The translations under genes were made by a program, and so were the position numbers. A model generated the notes under the pieces. The model ran no database searches. It was not told where the DNA came from and worked only from the letters and a program-made list of their open reading frames with translations. From Schistocerca nitens (lineage: Eukaryota; Arthropoda; Insecta; Orthoptera; Acrididae), in contig NC_064618.1 in NCBI RefSeq assembly GCF_023898315.1, positions 186,797,548 through 186,861,547 of the forward strand: a stretch of DNA of 64,000 bases, written 5' to 3'. Below, piece by piece: positions 11,451 to 22,892 of the stretch. Numbering within the stretch: position 1 is the stretch's first letter; each line of letters opens with the position of its first letter.

Positions 11451-12224
11451 AGGTTTCCAAACCTGTTAAGAAATTATTTACCATACAACGTTAGGGTTAC
11501 ATACCATTTGTTACAGTTGCGGAGTAATTGATTGTCATAACTTAACAAATACCAACCTGCTGAGGCTCTATATGCCCTAAAAGGAGTCCTGCATCGGTGG
11601 AAGTTGAGCAAAACGTGTCTCTCTTCTTTCTATCTGGTGATGGCAGCTAGAGCTGCCATTGCGCCGGGCCAAACACAGCTCCACGCTGAAGTTTCCCCTG
11701 CCATGGCCAGTTCGATACTGTCACTATGCCGAGGGCGGCCGCAGCTGATGTTTGGTTGCGCGTACTATCCTAACCACAAGTAAGTCTAAAGCATGTCGTC
11801 ACAGTTTTATAACATGCATTACGCCTTAAATCATTTCGTTCCTTAAACAGTTATTCTGGGGTGCTCATGCGGCAGGTGTAACTTTCAGTTCTTCCAGCAC
11901 ACACTTCTCAAGTATTTCAATGCCGTTAAATTACTCATCAGCTTTTGGTAATAATTATTATGTTATACTTAGGAACATGTTTTATGTATGAAATATTTGA
12001 GTCCTCCTGCTAATGGAGAGAATGAACTTTGCAGCGCTACTGGTGTTTCATCAATTAGGTTTCTTAAATATTTAAGTATAAAGCCTCAGAGGGTTGATAT
12101 ACGTTTAAATCTGACAGCGAAGTAATTGTTTCGTAGTGACAAGTTACTCCACAGCTGTAACAAATGGTATAGTACACAACCTCTGTATTGTAAATAATTT
12201 CCTAAAGTTTTCAAAGCTATATAA
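11451..12224. other. No gene recognised
   Basis: AT-rich intronic-type sequence without a supported ORF or repeat structure. Confidence 0.4.
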
Positions 12225-12406
12225 ACATAAGACAGGACGATGTTAGGAAGGAAATTCGAGTGGAGAAGTTGACTGAGAAAACTGAAAAGAATAGATTAAA
12301 ATGGTTTGGGCATGTGAAGAGGTGGTAGAGGGAAGAATACCAAGAAGAATTATGGAGTTCAAGATTGAGGGCAAGAGGCCAAAAGGAAGATCGAGAACAA
12401 GAATTA
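12225..12406 (+). pseudogene. LINE 3' coding fragment, left part of a split element
   Basis: The plus strand reads NRLKWFGHVKRW and, in the next frame, a KGRRPKGRSRTR-like stretch, the C-terminal zinc-ribbon-free tail seen in RTE/LOA-type polyproteins. The matching remainder is at 14578-14705, beyond a 2.17-kb insertion. Confidence 0.6.
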
Positions 12407-14577
12407 TTTCTACATATACATCTACGTGGATATTCTGCAAATCACATTTAAGTGCCTGGCAGTGGGTTCATCGAACCACATTCACAATTCTCTATTATTC
12501 CACTCTCGTATAGCGCGCGGAACACCTATATCTTTCCGTACGTGCTCTGATTTCCCTTATTTCGTCGTGGTGATCGTTCCTCCTTATGTAGGTCGGTGTC
12601 AAAAAAATATTTTCGCATTCGGAGGAGAAAGTTGGTGAATGGAATTTCCTGATAAGATTCCGTCGCAACGAAAAACGCCTTTGCTTTAATGATTTCCAGC
12701 CGAAATCCTGTATCATTTCTGTGACACTCTCTCCCCTATTTCGCGATAATACAAAACGTGCTGCCCTTCTTTGAACTTTCTCGATATACTCCGTCAGTCC
12801 TATCTGGTAACTGTCCCACACCGAGCAGCAGTATTCTAAAAGATGACGGACAAGCGTAGTGTAGGCAGTCTCCTTAGTAGGTCTGTTACATTTATAAGTG
12901 TCATGCAATAAAGCGCAGCCTTTGGTTAGCCTTCCCCACAAATTTCCTATCGGCTCTTTCCTATTTAAGTTGTTCGTAATTGTAATACCTAGGTATTTAG
13001 TTGAATTTACGGCTTTTAAATTAAACTGATTTATCGTGTAGCCGAAGTTTAACGAGTTCATTTTAGCACTCATGTGGATGACCTCACACTTTTCGATATT
13101 TAGGGTCAACTGCCAATTTTCGACTCCATTCAGATATTTTTTCTAAATCGTTTTGCAATTTGTTTTGATCTTCTGATGACTATAGTAGTCGTTAAACGAC
13201 AGCGTCATCTGCAAACAAACTAAGATGGCTGTTCAGATTATCTCCCAAATTGTTTATATAGATAAGGAAAAGCAAAGGGCCTATAACACGACCTTGGGTA
13301 ACGCCAGAAATAACTTCGGTTTTACTCGATGACTTTCCGTCAATTACTACGAACTGACCTCTCTGACAGGATATCACAGATCCAGTCACATAACTGACGA
13401 CGATATTCTATAAGCAGCCATTTTCACTATGAGCTGCTTGTGTGGTACAGTGTCAAGAGCCTTCTGGAAATCTAGAAATACGGAATCGATCTGAAATTCC
13501 TTATCAATGGCACTCAACACTTCATGCGAATAAAGAGCTTGTTATGTTTCACAAGAACGATGTTTTCATAACCCATGTTGACTGTGCGCCAATGGACCGT
13601 TTCTTCGAAGTAAATCATAATTTTTCGACCATGTATATTCCAAAATCCTGCTGCATATTGACGTTAACGATATGGGCCTGCCTTTCTTGAATATTGGTGT
13701 GACCTGTGCAACTTTCCAGTCTTTTGGTACGGACCTTTCGCCGAGTAAACGGTTATATATAATAGTAAAGTATGGAGCTAATGCATCAGCTTACTCCGAA
13801 AGGAACTAAATTGGTATACAGTATGGAGCAGAAGACTAGCTTTTATTAAGTGATTTAAGTTGCTTAACTACTCTGAGTACATTTACTTCTACGTTACTCA
13901 TGTTGGCAGCTGTTCTCGATTTGAATTCTGGAATATTTACTTCGTCTTCTTTTGTGAAGGCAATTCGGAAGGCTGTGTTTAGAAACTCTGCTTTGGCAGC
14001 ACTGTCTTCGATAGTGTCTCCATTGTTATCGCGCAGAGAAGACATTGACTGTTTATTGTCACTAACATACTTCACATAAGACCAGAATGTCTTTGGATTT
14101 TATGCTAGGTTTCGAGACAAAGTTTCGTTGTGGAACCTGTTATAGGCGCGCTACATTTCGAGCTTCTGTAAAGGATCGCCGATCTTGGGGATTTTGCGTC
14201 TGTTTAAATTTGGCATGTTGGTTTCGTTGTTCCTGCAACAGTGTTCTAACCCGTTTTGTGTACCAAGGAAGATCAGCTCCGCCTTTGTTAGTTTGTTTGG
14301 TGTAAATCTCTCAATTTCTGGCGATACTATTTCTTTGAAATTAAGGCGCATCTGGTCTACACTTATATTATTAATTCGGAATGAGTGGAGATTGCCTCTC
14401 ATGAAGGCGTCAAGTGAATTTTTATCTGCTTTTTTGAATAGGTATATTTTTCGTTTATTTTTGGAGGATTTGGGGAATACAATATTCAATCTCGTTACGA
14501 CAACCCTGTGTTCACTAATCCCTATATCGGTTTTGATGCTCGTTGTTAACTCAGGATTATTTGTTGTTATACGAAAA
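12407..14577 (-). pseudogene. CR1/Jockey-type LINE, decayed, inserted in another LINE
   Basis: Minus-strand reading frames in order: a pre-RT part (14489-14151, ending GDPLQKLEM), 14075-13836, an RT palm part (13389-13192) with GVTQGRVIGPLLF and the catalytic LFADDAVV, and an RT C-terminal part (13109-12495) with STKYLGITI, LLEYCCSVWD and KVQRRAARFV. The left end carries a CATCTACGTGGATATTCTGC motif that I know from the 3' ends of a common grasshopper LINE. It is 5' truncated at about 14577 and broken by at least three frameshifts. The exact clade (CR1, L2 or Jockey) is not resolved by eye. Confidence 0.75.
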
Positions 14578-14705
14578 AGATGAGTTTAAGGAGGAGAAAC
14601 CTGCTGTGGAACCAAATTGTGGAAGAAGAATGGTGGAAAGACCGAGTAAAGTGGCGAAGTACCATTGATACCCCTACCCAACCAGATGTTGGATAGAGGG
14701 GAAAT
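14578..14705 (+). pseudogene. LINE 3' coding fragment, right part of a split element
   Basis: The frame at about 14620 reads VEEEWWKDRVKWRSTIDTPT and ends at a stop followed by GGATGATGATGG, a typical simple 3' tail of RTE/LOA-type LINEs. It continues the fragment at 12225-12406. Confidence 0.6.
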
Positions 14706-14749
14706 GAGGATGATGATGGTAAACATAAGAGTTCAACAAAGCGTATTTA

Positions 14750-15100
14750 ACTTTCGTGAAACAGGTTTGGAGATGAGTAGCTGGCCCGAAAATAAGAAGA
14801 GGTTATCTGCAGATTGATATTGGACAGTTTTGAGGGAATTATGACACCACAACGGTATCTCAGGGACATTATGCGTCCATATGTGTTACCACTCATGCGG
14901 CAGCATCGTGGTATTTTTCAACGGACAACGCTCGTCCACATGAGGCACGTGCTACTCCCGTGGCTAGTAACATCCCCAGATCTGTCCCGAATCGAACATG
15001 GGTATTTATCCACAAGCAGTCTCGCTCAAACGACCACCTTCAAGTCATGTACACAATTACACCAGGTTACGAAGGCTTCTTGGCGACAGATAGTAATTAT
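14750..15100 (+). pseudogene. Tc1-like transposase relic
   Basis: The plus strand keeps GIMTPQRYLRDIMRPYVLPL, a degraded QxDNARPH box (FQRTTLVHMRH) and SPDLSRIEH, the region around the second Asp and the Glu of a DD34E transposase. The catalytic Asp of the NARPH box is lost. Confidence 0.75.
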
Positions 15101-15102
15101 TT

Positions 15103-15407
15103 ATTAATTCAAAATAAATTCGCTGAATGCGAATATTTGACATCAGCTTTGTTAGCTGTAGATATACTTCCTACTGGGGACATTTGAATATTTGTACCAG
15201 ATCGGGTCTCGAACTCAGATTTCTCATTTATCGTGAGCGGTCGCACTAACCACTTCGGCTATCCATTCACGGCACCCATACCGACCCAAACTCCCTTATG
15301 TCCCGGTCCTGCACAAATATTTATACGTCACTAATAGATAGTTCATCTGTGCCTAACACACCTCAGGGACAAGGTATTCTCATTCAGCAAATTTATTTAT
15401 AATTAAT
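15103..15407. repeat. Terminal-inverted-repeat element with an internal tRNA-like unit
   Basis: Inverted ends of about 34 bp with four or five mismatches (15103-15136 and 15374-15407), sharing AAATAAATT and GCTGAATG. The middle, read on the minus strand, has an A-box-like TAGCCGAAGTGGTTA and a B-box-like GTTCGAGACCC at the usual spacing. It looks like a non-autonomous element that contains or captured a tRNA-derived promoter. Confidence 0.6.
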
Positions 15408-16690
15408 TTTGGACGGCTGTCAGTAGTCATTATTGTCCCTTCATTCAGGCGTGCAAGTAAATAATTACGTACGTGACTCTAAGGAACTTTCCTTTAACCT
15501 AATGTAACGGTTTACGTGATTTCAAGGTGATCGCTGGTTTGTACATGTCCCATGAATACGGTCAGTCACCGAAATCGGTCATGCTAAATTAATTACTCAT
15601 ACAGGTCAGTGCTCTAAATTCCTTTCAGTATATAATACATGATAGAATCACCTAATAATAATGTATAGAAAGCTATCACATCATGGGATGAATATGTATG
15701 GTGCTGAGGACAAAAACTATATTAAAGTTAGTGAATGAGAAGCTGGAATACTGTAGATGATCTTATACTAAAACTGTTTCTTTGTTAAAGAGAAGAAATA
15801 TTGTTTAACTTAAAAGGGAGGTCACGATAATGACAACAGATATTCCTTAGTCTCCTCTTCAATGTTCGTGATTTTGGATCAAATGCTAGCTAGTGCGATG
15901 AGTAATCATAAGATTTTGATTATCACGTCGATAAAGTAAAGCGACTTTTGTTTGTTAGCAGGTCCACGTCTCCCACCCTGATACACAGTGAATTATTCGC
16001 GACACGTCTGCATAGCACGCTATTGCAAACGAAATAATGCGTCGAAAAGCGTAGTGAGAATAATTAAAATAGATATTTGAATATCAATTAATACACAGTT
16101 ACGGTCGGCTACCGTAAATACTTCATGTTTCAGAATTATAACACGTCTGTGGTAGTTTACTGGTAACTGTATCCGTTCTCACGTTCGTCATACACTATAA
16201 ACAATCGTTTATGAACATTGTATAATCAAAAACTGCTCCTGTCAGACCACAGAAAATACGAATATGTTCGTGCTTATTTTAAAAGAATCTGCTGAAAAGT
16301 AGGGTACCATTTGCCTAATTCTGTCTTCCTCACCACCTTTAAAAATTTTCTCAAATATTTTGGCAACTCATATAAAAGAAAAGTATTGGTGAGTAATATA
16401 CAGATATTTTACTTATGTGAATGTGAAAAGACACAAAACTAATATTACACCTAAGAGCGGATTTTATTGTGCAAGAAGGATAATAATAATAATAAAAATA
16501 AAAATCATAAAATAAAAATTTAAAAAAATATAAAATTTCATATGGTTTAGTGTTACATTATGGGGTTTACAGTCATAACGAAAACACTTTATAGCATATT
16601 TGTCCATGCTGCGCCACTTTCTAAACTTCGTTTTCAGCTCACACCGCATTTTACACGTGTATTTTACGTCTAAAAGCTGGGTAACTTTCA
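15408..16690. other. No gene recognised
   Basis: AT-rich intron sequence. I see no supported gene or repeat boundary. Confidence 0.4.
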
Positions 16691-16694
16691 ACCT

Positions 16695-17115
16695 TTGCAT
16701 CTCGGAAACGGACAAAGATATGAAGAAAATTTTTAAGGTCCGAGATCGGGATGTGAGAAATACATCGTAAAAATTATAACCATATTCTGTGCATAGCCGT
16801 CTCGAAATGCGCGGCTGGGGTTTGGTACCCTAAAACAAGTTTCTGGGCTCTTTTTCGGTAATGGGTGAAGATTTTTGAAAACGGGGGACTGCTCTTTCAG
16901 ATAAGTGACTAATGAATATACTGTCAAAATCTGAACAATATGCTACCGTTATTTATTATTTAGATTTCACCAAATGCCGGATGTTATGGATATCACTTTT
17001 ACACATCTCGGAAACGAATAAAGATAACAAAAAAATTCTCAAGTTTGTTCTAAATCGGGATCTTATGAATGTATAGTAAATATGTCAGAGATATCCTGTG
17101 CACAGTCGTCTTGGA
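16695..17115. repeat. Diverged tandem duplication, about 308-bp period
   Basis: The block CATCTCGGAAACG...AAAGAT...AATCGGGAT...GTGCA-AGCCGTCT at about 16697-16808 recurs at about 17005-17115 with the same order of short matches (CATCTCGGAAACGAATAAAG, CTGTGCACAGTCGTCT). Confidence 0.6.
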
Positions 17116-17160
17116 ATAGTTGGGTAGGTTTTCGTCCGCTGGTGACGGCAAGAACACATT

Positions 17161-17184
17161 AAAAAAAAAAAAAAAAAAAAAAAA
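17161..17184. repeat. Poly(A) tract, 24 bp
   Basis: Uninterrupted A run. It could be the tail of an unrecognised retrotransposed sequence on its left. Confidence 0.9.
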
Positions 17185-17734
17185 TTGCTTCTGTGGATTT
17201 TTCCGAGGAACCGCCCTTGAACTCATGGTGTTTCCCAAAGCACTATCAGCCTCACCGTAGACTATACCAAATACAAAATGAACCACCCGCTATGCTACAT
17301 TTGCCTAAGAAGCTATATTCGCAGTTTGACCACGTACTGTGCGGTAATGACAATGAGACGACCCTTCTGTTGGGTAAACAAATTGTCCCTAGTACAAGGA
17401 CTATTCAAAATATCCAAAACACTTGATCGTACCTTTTTATCACCAACAGAAGCCAAGGAATGAGGACCGGAAAATCCGGTTTATATGTCCATCGTTTTGC
17501 ATTATATTAGGTACGCATGCTGTCACATGCATACCGATTGTGGCATATTTTCTCCCAATATCAGCTCGTCAGTTAGCATTAACCTCATCTCATTTACAAT
17601 TGGAAGCTACGTTTTGTCACTAAGAATCTTAATCCTTAACTCTCTGTGCTGTGTCTCCTGAAACGTTGCTTCAGTGTTCGGGGACACGTAGCGCTATTAC
17701 TGCAGTGGTTGCTGGACGACGCCGCGGTACTGAC

Positions 17735-17889
17735 CGGATGCGGCACGTAGGCGTCGCAGGCGGCGGGGCAGACCTTGAAGACCTCCCAGGCTGGCGCGGG
17801 GTGCAGGGGGCGCTCGCCGTCGCGGGGCAGCTCCGGCGCAGGCACCACGGGCGTCCCGCGCGACGACGACGCCGCGTCCGTCTCCGACC
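17735..17889 (-). CDS. Sidestep-like cell-surface protein, cytoplasmic-tail exon (end uncertain)
   Basis: A GC-rich island that follows the transmembrane exon across a 22.7-kb intron. The acceptor is TTTGTGCAG and the first two bases GG complete the split codon T|GG (Trp), so the tail continues as SETDAASSSRGTPVVPAPEL and then a proline-rich stretch containing WEVFKVCPAACDAYVPHP. I place a donor at CCG|GTCAGT, which gives 155 bp and phase 0. The alternative is that this is the last coding exon: the same frame stays open to a TAA at 17636, adding 32 residues of less biased composition. No further coding exon is recognisable in 1-17600, so with the splice model the C-terminus lies outside the window. 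Frame match, splice signals and GC content support it as coding; I see no named domain. Confidence 0.62.
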
Positions 17890-18035
17890 CTGCACAAACA
17901 CCTGCTCTCAGAACACAATATGATCACACCGCCTCCAGTTTCTAGGACATACGGCGGTAAACATCGTGAGTACAAACTGCGGCACAGTTCTGTGCATTCG
18001 GATTTCAGTCCATGAGTGTGTCACGAAGAAGGAAG

Positions 18036-18278
18036 TTAGTCCCATATATGAAGGGCTTATTTCAATAGTGGTAGAAGTCCACTTTTGTTCATTCTGAGAT
18101 ACAGAGTCTTAAAGTTAAATGAGCGCTGAGAAATTTGCGGTTGAGATACCAGAAAGATTCAAGCATAGAGATGAAATTTTCTTTCTGTTTGTTTTGACCA
18201 TTAATGTCAGTAGCATTATAGACAGAAAAGTGGAGGTAATGGACTTGTACCACTATTGAAATAAACCCTTCACATAAC
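18036..18278. repeat. MITE with about 35-bp inverted ends
   Basis: GAAGGGCTTATTTCAATAGT at about 18048 is matched in reverse complement by ACTATTGAAATAAACCCTTC at 18252-18271, and pairing extends into the AAGTCCA side. Non-coding middle. Confidence 0.75.
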
Positions 18279-18732
18279 AGGGTGGTCAGAAACCGTTCTG
18301 GAAAGCTTTTAATGGTGCTGCAGGAGCGGTTGTGCCGAAGAAGTCGATGCATTGCGTCATGTACAATTTATTTAGCATTGAAGTTAGCCAATCCGGTAGC
18401 TGTGCGCGTAAATATGAGCACATGCGCTTGCACTTGTTGATGCTGTCGTTATCAGTTAAAATGTGCCTTTTTCGGAAGTGATAAATTTAAACTAGGTGAG
18501 CAAAAGCTACGTTTCTTTGGTTTGAGGAAAACAAACGAAGAACGCATTTGGCGACACTGTCTCTGCGATACTGCTTGAATTTCCATTCGCGATGAGCAGA
18601 CGGCTAGTTCAGTGCTAAACAATTCGGACATGGCGCAACCTATCTACTTGTTTCTTAACAGTTATTTCTCAGCACAACCTATCCTGCAACATCCTTACAA
18701 GCTCTGAAGAGTGTTTCTGACTACCCTGTACA
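18279..18732. repeat. MITE with about 65-bp imperfect inverted ends
   Basis: The left end CAGGGTGGTCAGAAAC (about 18280) pairs with the right end GTTTCTGACTACCCTG (about 18713-18728). Further matches include the TGCAGGA and GGTTGTGC blocks. It directly abuts the previous MITE. Confidence 0.72.
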
Positions 18733-19265
18733 GGCCGTCTCCGTCTCACCTATTTTGTAAAAATCCTCCTTCTGTACAAACCGTTAACGATCACCTACCT
18801 TAAATAGAGATACAACACGATGGCAATGTCAGCAACCACGTAATTCAGGGAGAAAAACATTTGCAGTTTGTTAATACCCAACCCTGTTTCTTCCTTTATG
18901 CACCTATCGGCACTTATTGATGCTAAATGTACCTCGAGTTTCTTCTTCGGCTGTTTTTCCTGCATTTCAGTTTATATTAGGAGAGTTAATTACTGAACGC
19001 TACTATATGCTTGGCTAATTTAATTACTAAGATTAAGCTGGTACTCATTACACAGAAACGTATTCTAACGTAATCCGTCTCGAATACGAATCTTACGTTA
19101 CAATAATGTAGAATATTGTTCGTACTGTCAGCAGTGCGAGAATATATTCAGAAAATAGCTAGTTTCCCGCAAGCAGCAAGCAGCGATATTCGCCTCGGAA
19201 CGCCTTCAGCGCTCTGAGACATTGATAATTAAGGTTTTTAACATGGCTGGCAATCGGCGACTGTT
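18733..19265. other. No gene recognised
   Basis: Intron sequence without supported features. Confidence 0.4.
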
Positions 19266-19623
19266 GTGTAATACAAAATTATGAAAAACTCAGCCCTCAG
19301 TCGCGAACACAATCAATTTATAACCTAGGTTTCGGTGTCATAGGGAACACCTTCTTCCGACAAAATTAAAACTAAATGTTACAGCATAACGTACCAAAAA
19401 ATACGAAAACTGCGGTCTTACCTGACAGCGTCAGATAGTCAGAATTAATTCTGTCTGACACTGTCAGGTATGACCGCATCTTTCGTATTTTTTGGTACGT
19501 TAAGCTGTAACATTTAGTTTTAATTTTGTCGGAAGAAGGTGTCCCTTGTGACACCGAAACCTAGGTTACAAATTGATTGTGTTCGCGACTGAGGCCTGTG
19601 TTTTTCAAAATTTTGTTTTACAC
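19266..19623. repeat. 358-bp near-perfect palindrome with paired hammerhead-like cores
   Basis: The two arms (about 19266-19446 and 19447-19623) are inverted copies with only a handful of mismatches and a 4-bp indel near the centre, which is AGAATTAATTCT. Each arm, read outward, holds CGGAAGA, an extra A, a 6-bp helix GGTGTC/GACACC, GAA, the self-complementary ACCTAGGT and then flanks that can pair as helix I. This is the layout of a minimal hammerhead, with G in place of the conserved U4. Confidence 0.85.
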
Positions 19624-20669
19624 TAATAATTCTTGTTTTTTTCACGTCTGTATTACTCTTAAGCCGGCAATTAGCACTCACATGTAATCGAACCAGCGTA
19701 CGAGGTACTCTAGTTTTCTGATAGTGAGAGTCTTTGCATTGCGGTATGTTGCGAAAGGCCGCCATTACATAAATTATTATTGGGCAAAGTTCATGTCATG
19801 TTAACTAGAGAATTAATTAGTCTTAACTTCAGTAACAGGAAAATGTTGTCTAGAAAACGTAGCGATAGACTCTGAAACAGAAGTTATCTTTATTTATCGA
19901 TTTTCAACGAGTCTTTGATTTCACACGAGCAGCATTACGGTATCGCTTAAGTCCTTTGAAAATTGATGTGAACTAATTGGGTGGACGAGCCTGCTTGCGA
20001 TTACCACTATTAAAAGGGGCCATTTATTCTCTTGTCTTGAATTACGGAAATTTATAGGACAACCTGACATTTCTCATTGGGATACTGTCATTGCATGAGG
20101 ACAGATTCCGACGGATCTAATGCGAGAAGAATAAAGACTGAAGTTTCAATGTCCTCGGCGTATACCCCTTGAACGGAGAGGCTTGCATCCGACTCCAGAA
20201 CGCAGAAAATCAGCTCTACAAAGTTTCCTGCTGTATAGTCACGCCGTCTTTCGTACTATCACTTCCACTGAAGTAAATCTTCACAAGTTGTTCTTCATTC
20301 TGCCAACAAATAGTCTCAAATTATCAGTTCGCTTACTCTTGTGCAAAGAATTTATTGAGCTTTAATTAATCACAGACGGAATACTTAATTTGCAATTAAT
20401 TCAAGGCAGTAACTTGTCAACAGACTTAAACTTAATTCAGAAACTCTAGAAAAATTGCCTTTGTGATAGTATAATAGCTGTGAGAATTTAGCTTAGATGA
20501 CAGATGACTCTTCTGCATAACCAGTTTCGCCCAAGTGCGCTTGAGTCAGTACGGACACATGCAGTTCTTCCATATTGTCGTATGTGGTTGGTTTGCCTTT
20601 TTATGACTGTAGTTCTACAACGATGCATGCTTGTAAAGATACTGATTTCACGTCCGATATTCTACTCTG
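19624..20669. other. No gene recognised
   Basis: Intron sequence without supported features. Confidence 0.4.
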
Positions 20670-20681
20670 ATTTTAAAAATA

Positions 20682-20884
20682 GCCGGCCGCGGTGGTCTCG
20701 CGGTTCTAGGCGCGCAGTCCGGAACCGTGCGACTGCTACGGTCGCAGGTTCGAATCCTGCGTCGGGCATGGGTGTGTGTGATGTCCTTAGGTTAGTTAGG
20801 TTTAAGTAGTTCTAAGTTCTAGGGGACTGATGACCAAAGCAGTTGAGTCCCATAGTGCTCAGAGCCATTTGAACCATTTGAACC
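20682..20884 (+). repeat. tRNA-headed SINE with perfect 12-bp target-site duplication
   Basis: The head GCCGGCCGCGGTGGTCTCGC holds an A box and the B box is GGTTCGAATCCTGCGTCGGG. The body contains GATGTCCTTAGGTTAGTTAG and the tail is GAGCCATTTGAACCATTTGA. ATTTTAAAAATA flanks it at 20670-20681 and 20885-20896. The tRNA part does not form a complete tRNA gene. Confidence 0.95.
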
Positions 20885-20896
20885 ATTTTAAAAATA

Positions 20897-22259
20897 TAGT
20901 TTGTTTTACACACAGAAAACAATGGTAACGAAATTTGTTTGATATAATATGGTAGACAAAGATGAGACGATCTGAGGGTCACACCACGTTCAAAAGTGTG
21001 GCAAGCCACTGCTCAGTGAGATGCTTCGGAGCGGTTTGGAACTTATTCCACACCACTGCTTCACAGACTGGTGACCAGACATTACCAAGCTACAACATAA
21101 CCTGCCGAAGCCGGCTCTGTAATACAGATATCTCTCCAAACCTGACTTATCGACAGCTCGAACGGAATCCTCCGTATGAGCCTTCGCTATATTCGTTTTT
21201 CGAATATCTGACTGTATGGCACACGGTTGTACCTACAGGGTAGTGTACCAAGGAAAACACGATGTTCTTTGGTCGGTACTTCAGTGTTGTGATTGATTTT
21301 AGAGTCACATGAAGTAATGCGCATTACAGGCCTCCATAAGCAGTTTTTGCCGTATTTACGGCTTTTGTTATTATTTGATATGTCCTTTGAGCAGCATTTG
21401 TAAACATTTCGTGTTATGCACAGTATTTAAGTGCTGTTTACTATAACAAAATTGTTTGGAATATTTCGTTAATTCTTCAGATATTGAATTTTATGTTGAG
21501 TAAGAGACTACATTTTTTTAGCACTAGTTATGTAACACACGGACAGTAAATCCACACTTTCTGGGTCGTGCGCCATTCTGTACTTCAGAATGCAAGAAGT
21601 CTTTTACCGCTGGACATGTGATACTTGTAGATGAAATAAGTTGCTCTAATACATTCACAATTTTACCTGCCGTAAAAATGGAAATTTGTTATTTTCCAAT
21701 AATTTCTATTACAAAATGTGTTTAGCTAGTAGCTGTTTCTTGATAATACTTGTGCGTAATTTGATTTCACGTTCTCATAATCAGTTTTACTAGATTAATA
21801 ACGTTGGAGATAGATTATTAAGAACAATTTTGACAAGCTTGTTTCGATTGTAACACTTTTAAATATCAAGCGAATATTTGTTCCTAGACACATGATCATG
21901 CGGCACCGCGTGACTTGTTTTCACTGTCAGAATGACCTTAATTTCTCGCAGTAACTTTTGTTAATTCAGAAAAAGACTGCAGGGCATAAAAAGTGAGTGC
22001 TATCGTTTCAAAATGTAGTAATAAAACATGATAAACGTTTATAGGGTAACGGACTGAAGAGTGTACGAAGCACATCTCACCTACTCTGACACATTGTGTG
22101 AAAAATGCACCAACAGTAGTAGGTAGTTAGATGTCGCTTCCCACGAGACAGCTCAAATACCATCAGTAATAAACACTATTTTCTCGATCCGCCTCAGCTT
22201 GGGATCGGACCCTGACTTATTGAAGCATACCCTGACGTACGTATGTATTAAACCGGGGA
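20897..22259. other. No gene recognised
   Basis: Intron sequence without supported features. Confidence 0.4.
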
Positions 22260-22578
22260 CTTAGAAACAACGGAGAGGCTTCGTCCCGCCATAGCCCTCA
22301 GTGGTTCACAACCCCACAACAGGCCACAGCAGTCCAACCACGCCACCGCCGATCCGCACCGAATCCAGGGTTATTCGGCGGTTCGGTCCCCAGTGGAACA
22401 CCCCAGAACATCTCATACCAGGCGAGTGTAGCCCCAAATATTTGCGTGGTAGAGTGATTATGGTGTGCGCGTACGTGGAAACGGGTTTGCGCAGCAATCG
22501 CCCACACAGTGTAACTAAGGTGGCATATGGGGAATCAGCACGCATTCGCCGAGGTATATGGAAAACAGCCTTAAGAAC
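22260..22578. repeat. Unclassified repeat split by the Penelope insertion, left part
   Basis: The GC-rich sequence to 22578 ends in ACAGCCTTAAGAAC, and the text resumes after the same 14 bp at 26172 (CATCCACCGGCTGGCCGGCA). The composition is the same on both sides. I recognise it as a dispersed repeat but cannot name its class. Confidence 0.6.
22565..22578. repeat. Target-site duplication, left copy
   Basis: ACAGCCTTAAGAAC, identical to 26159-26172. It flanks the complete Penelope inverted dimer. Confidence 0.9.
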
Positions 22579-22628
22579 ATTCCATAAGATTTTGGGATTG
22601 CAGCCGGATCTCATCGACTTCTTTCCAC

Positions 22629-22663
22629 GATATTTCGGCTGCCAACCTTACAGCCATCTTCAG
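22629..22663 (-). ncRNA. Hammerhead-like core in the left Penelope terminus
   Basis: Inverted copy of the motif at 26044-26078: CTGAAGA, T, helix GGCTG/CAGCC, GAA, ATAT, C. Confidence 0.6.
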
Positions 22664-22892
22664 GCGAGTGTTTGACACTGGAGATTGCTAGTGCAAGTCG
22701 CTCTATTTATACTTAAAAGTGCCGCAGGCGCGCATGCGCAAGTTACCGTAGCATGCGCGCCACCTGTCGACTCCAAGGCCCTCTACAATATTACTGCATC
22801 TATGGAGCGCCAACAAATGCATGAAAAAAGTAAAACATGCACACAGATGTGTCCAAAACATTAAAAGGAAAATTTCAATATTAAATTTAAAA

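Noticed and set aside
20682..20770. True tRNA gene
   Set aside because: A and B boxes are present but the cloverleaf and acceptor stem are not, and the sequence continues into a SINE body and tail with a target-site duplication; the same holds for the copies at 6441, 26560, 28961, 47935 and 52318.
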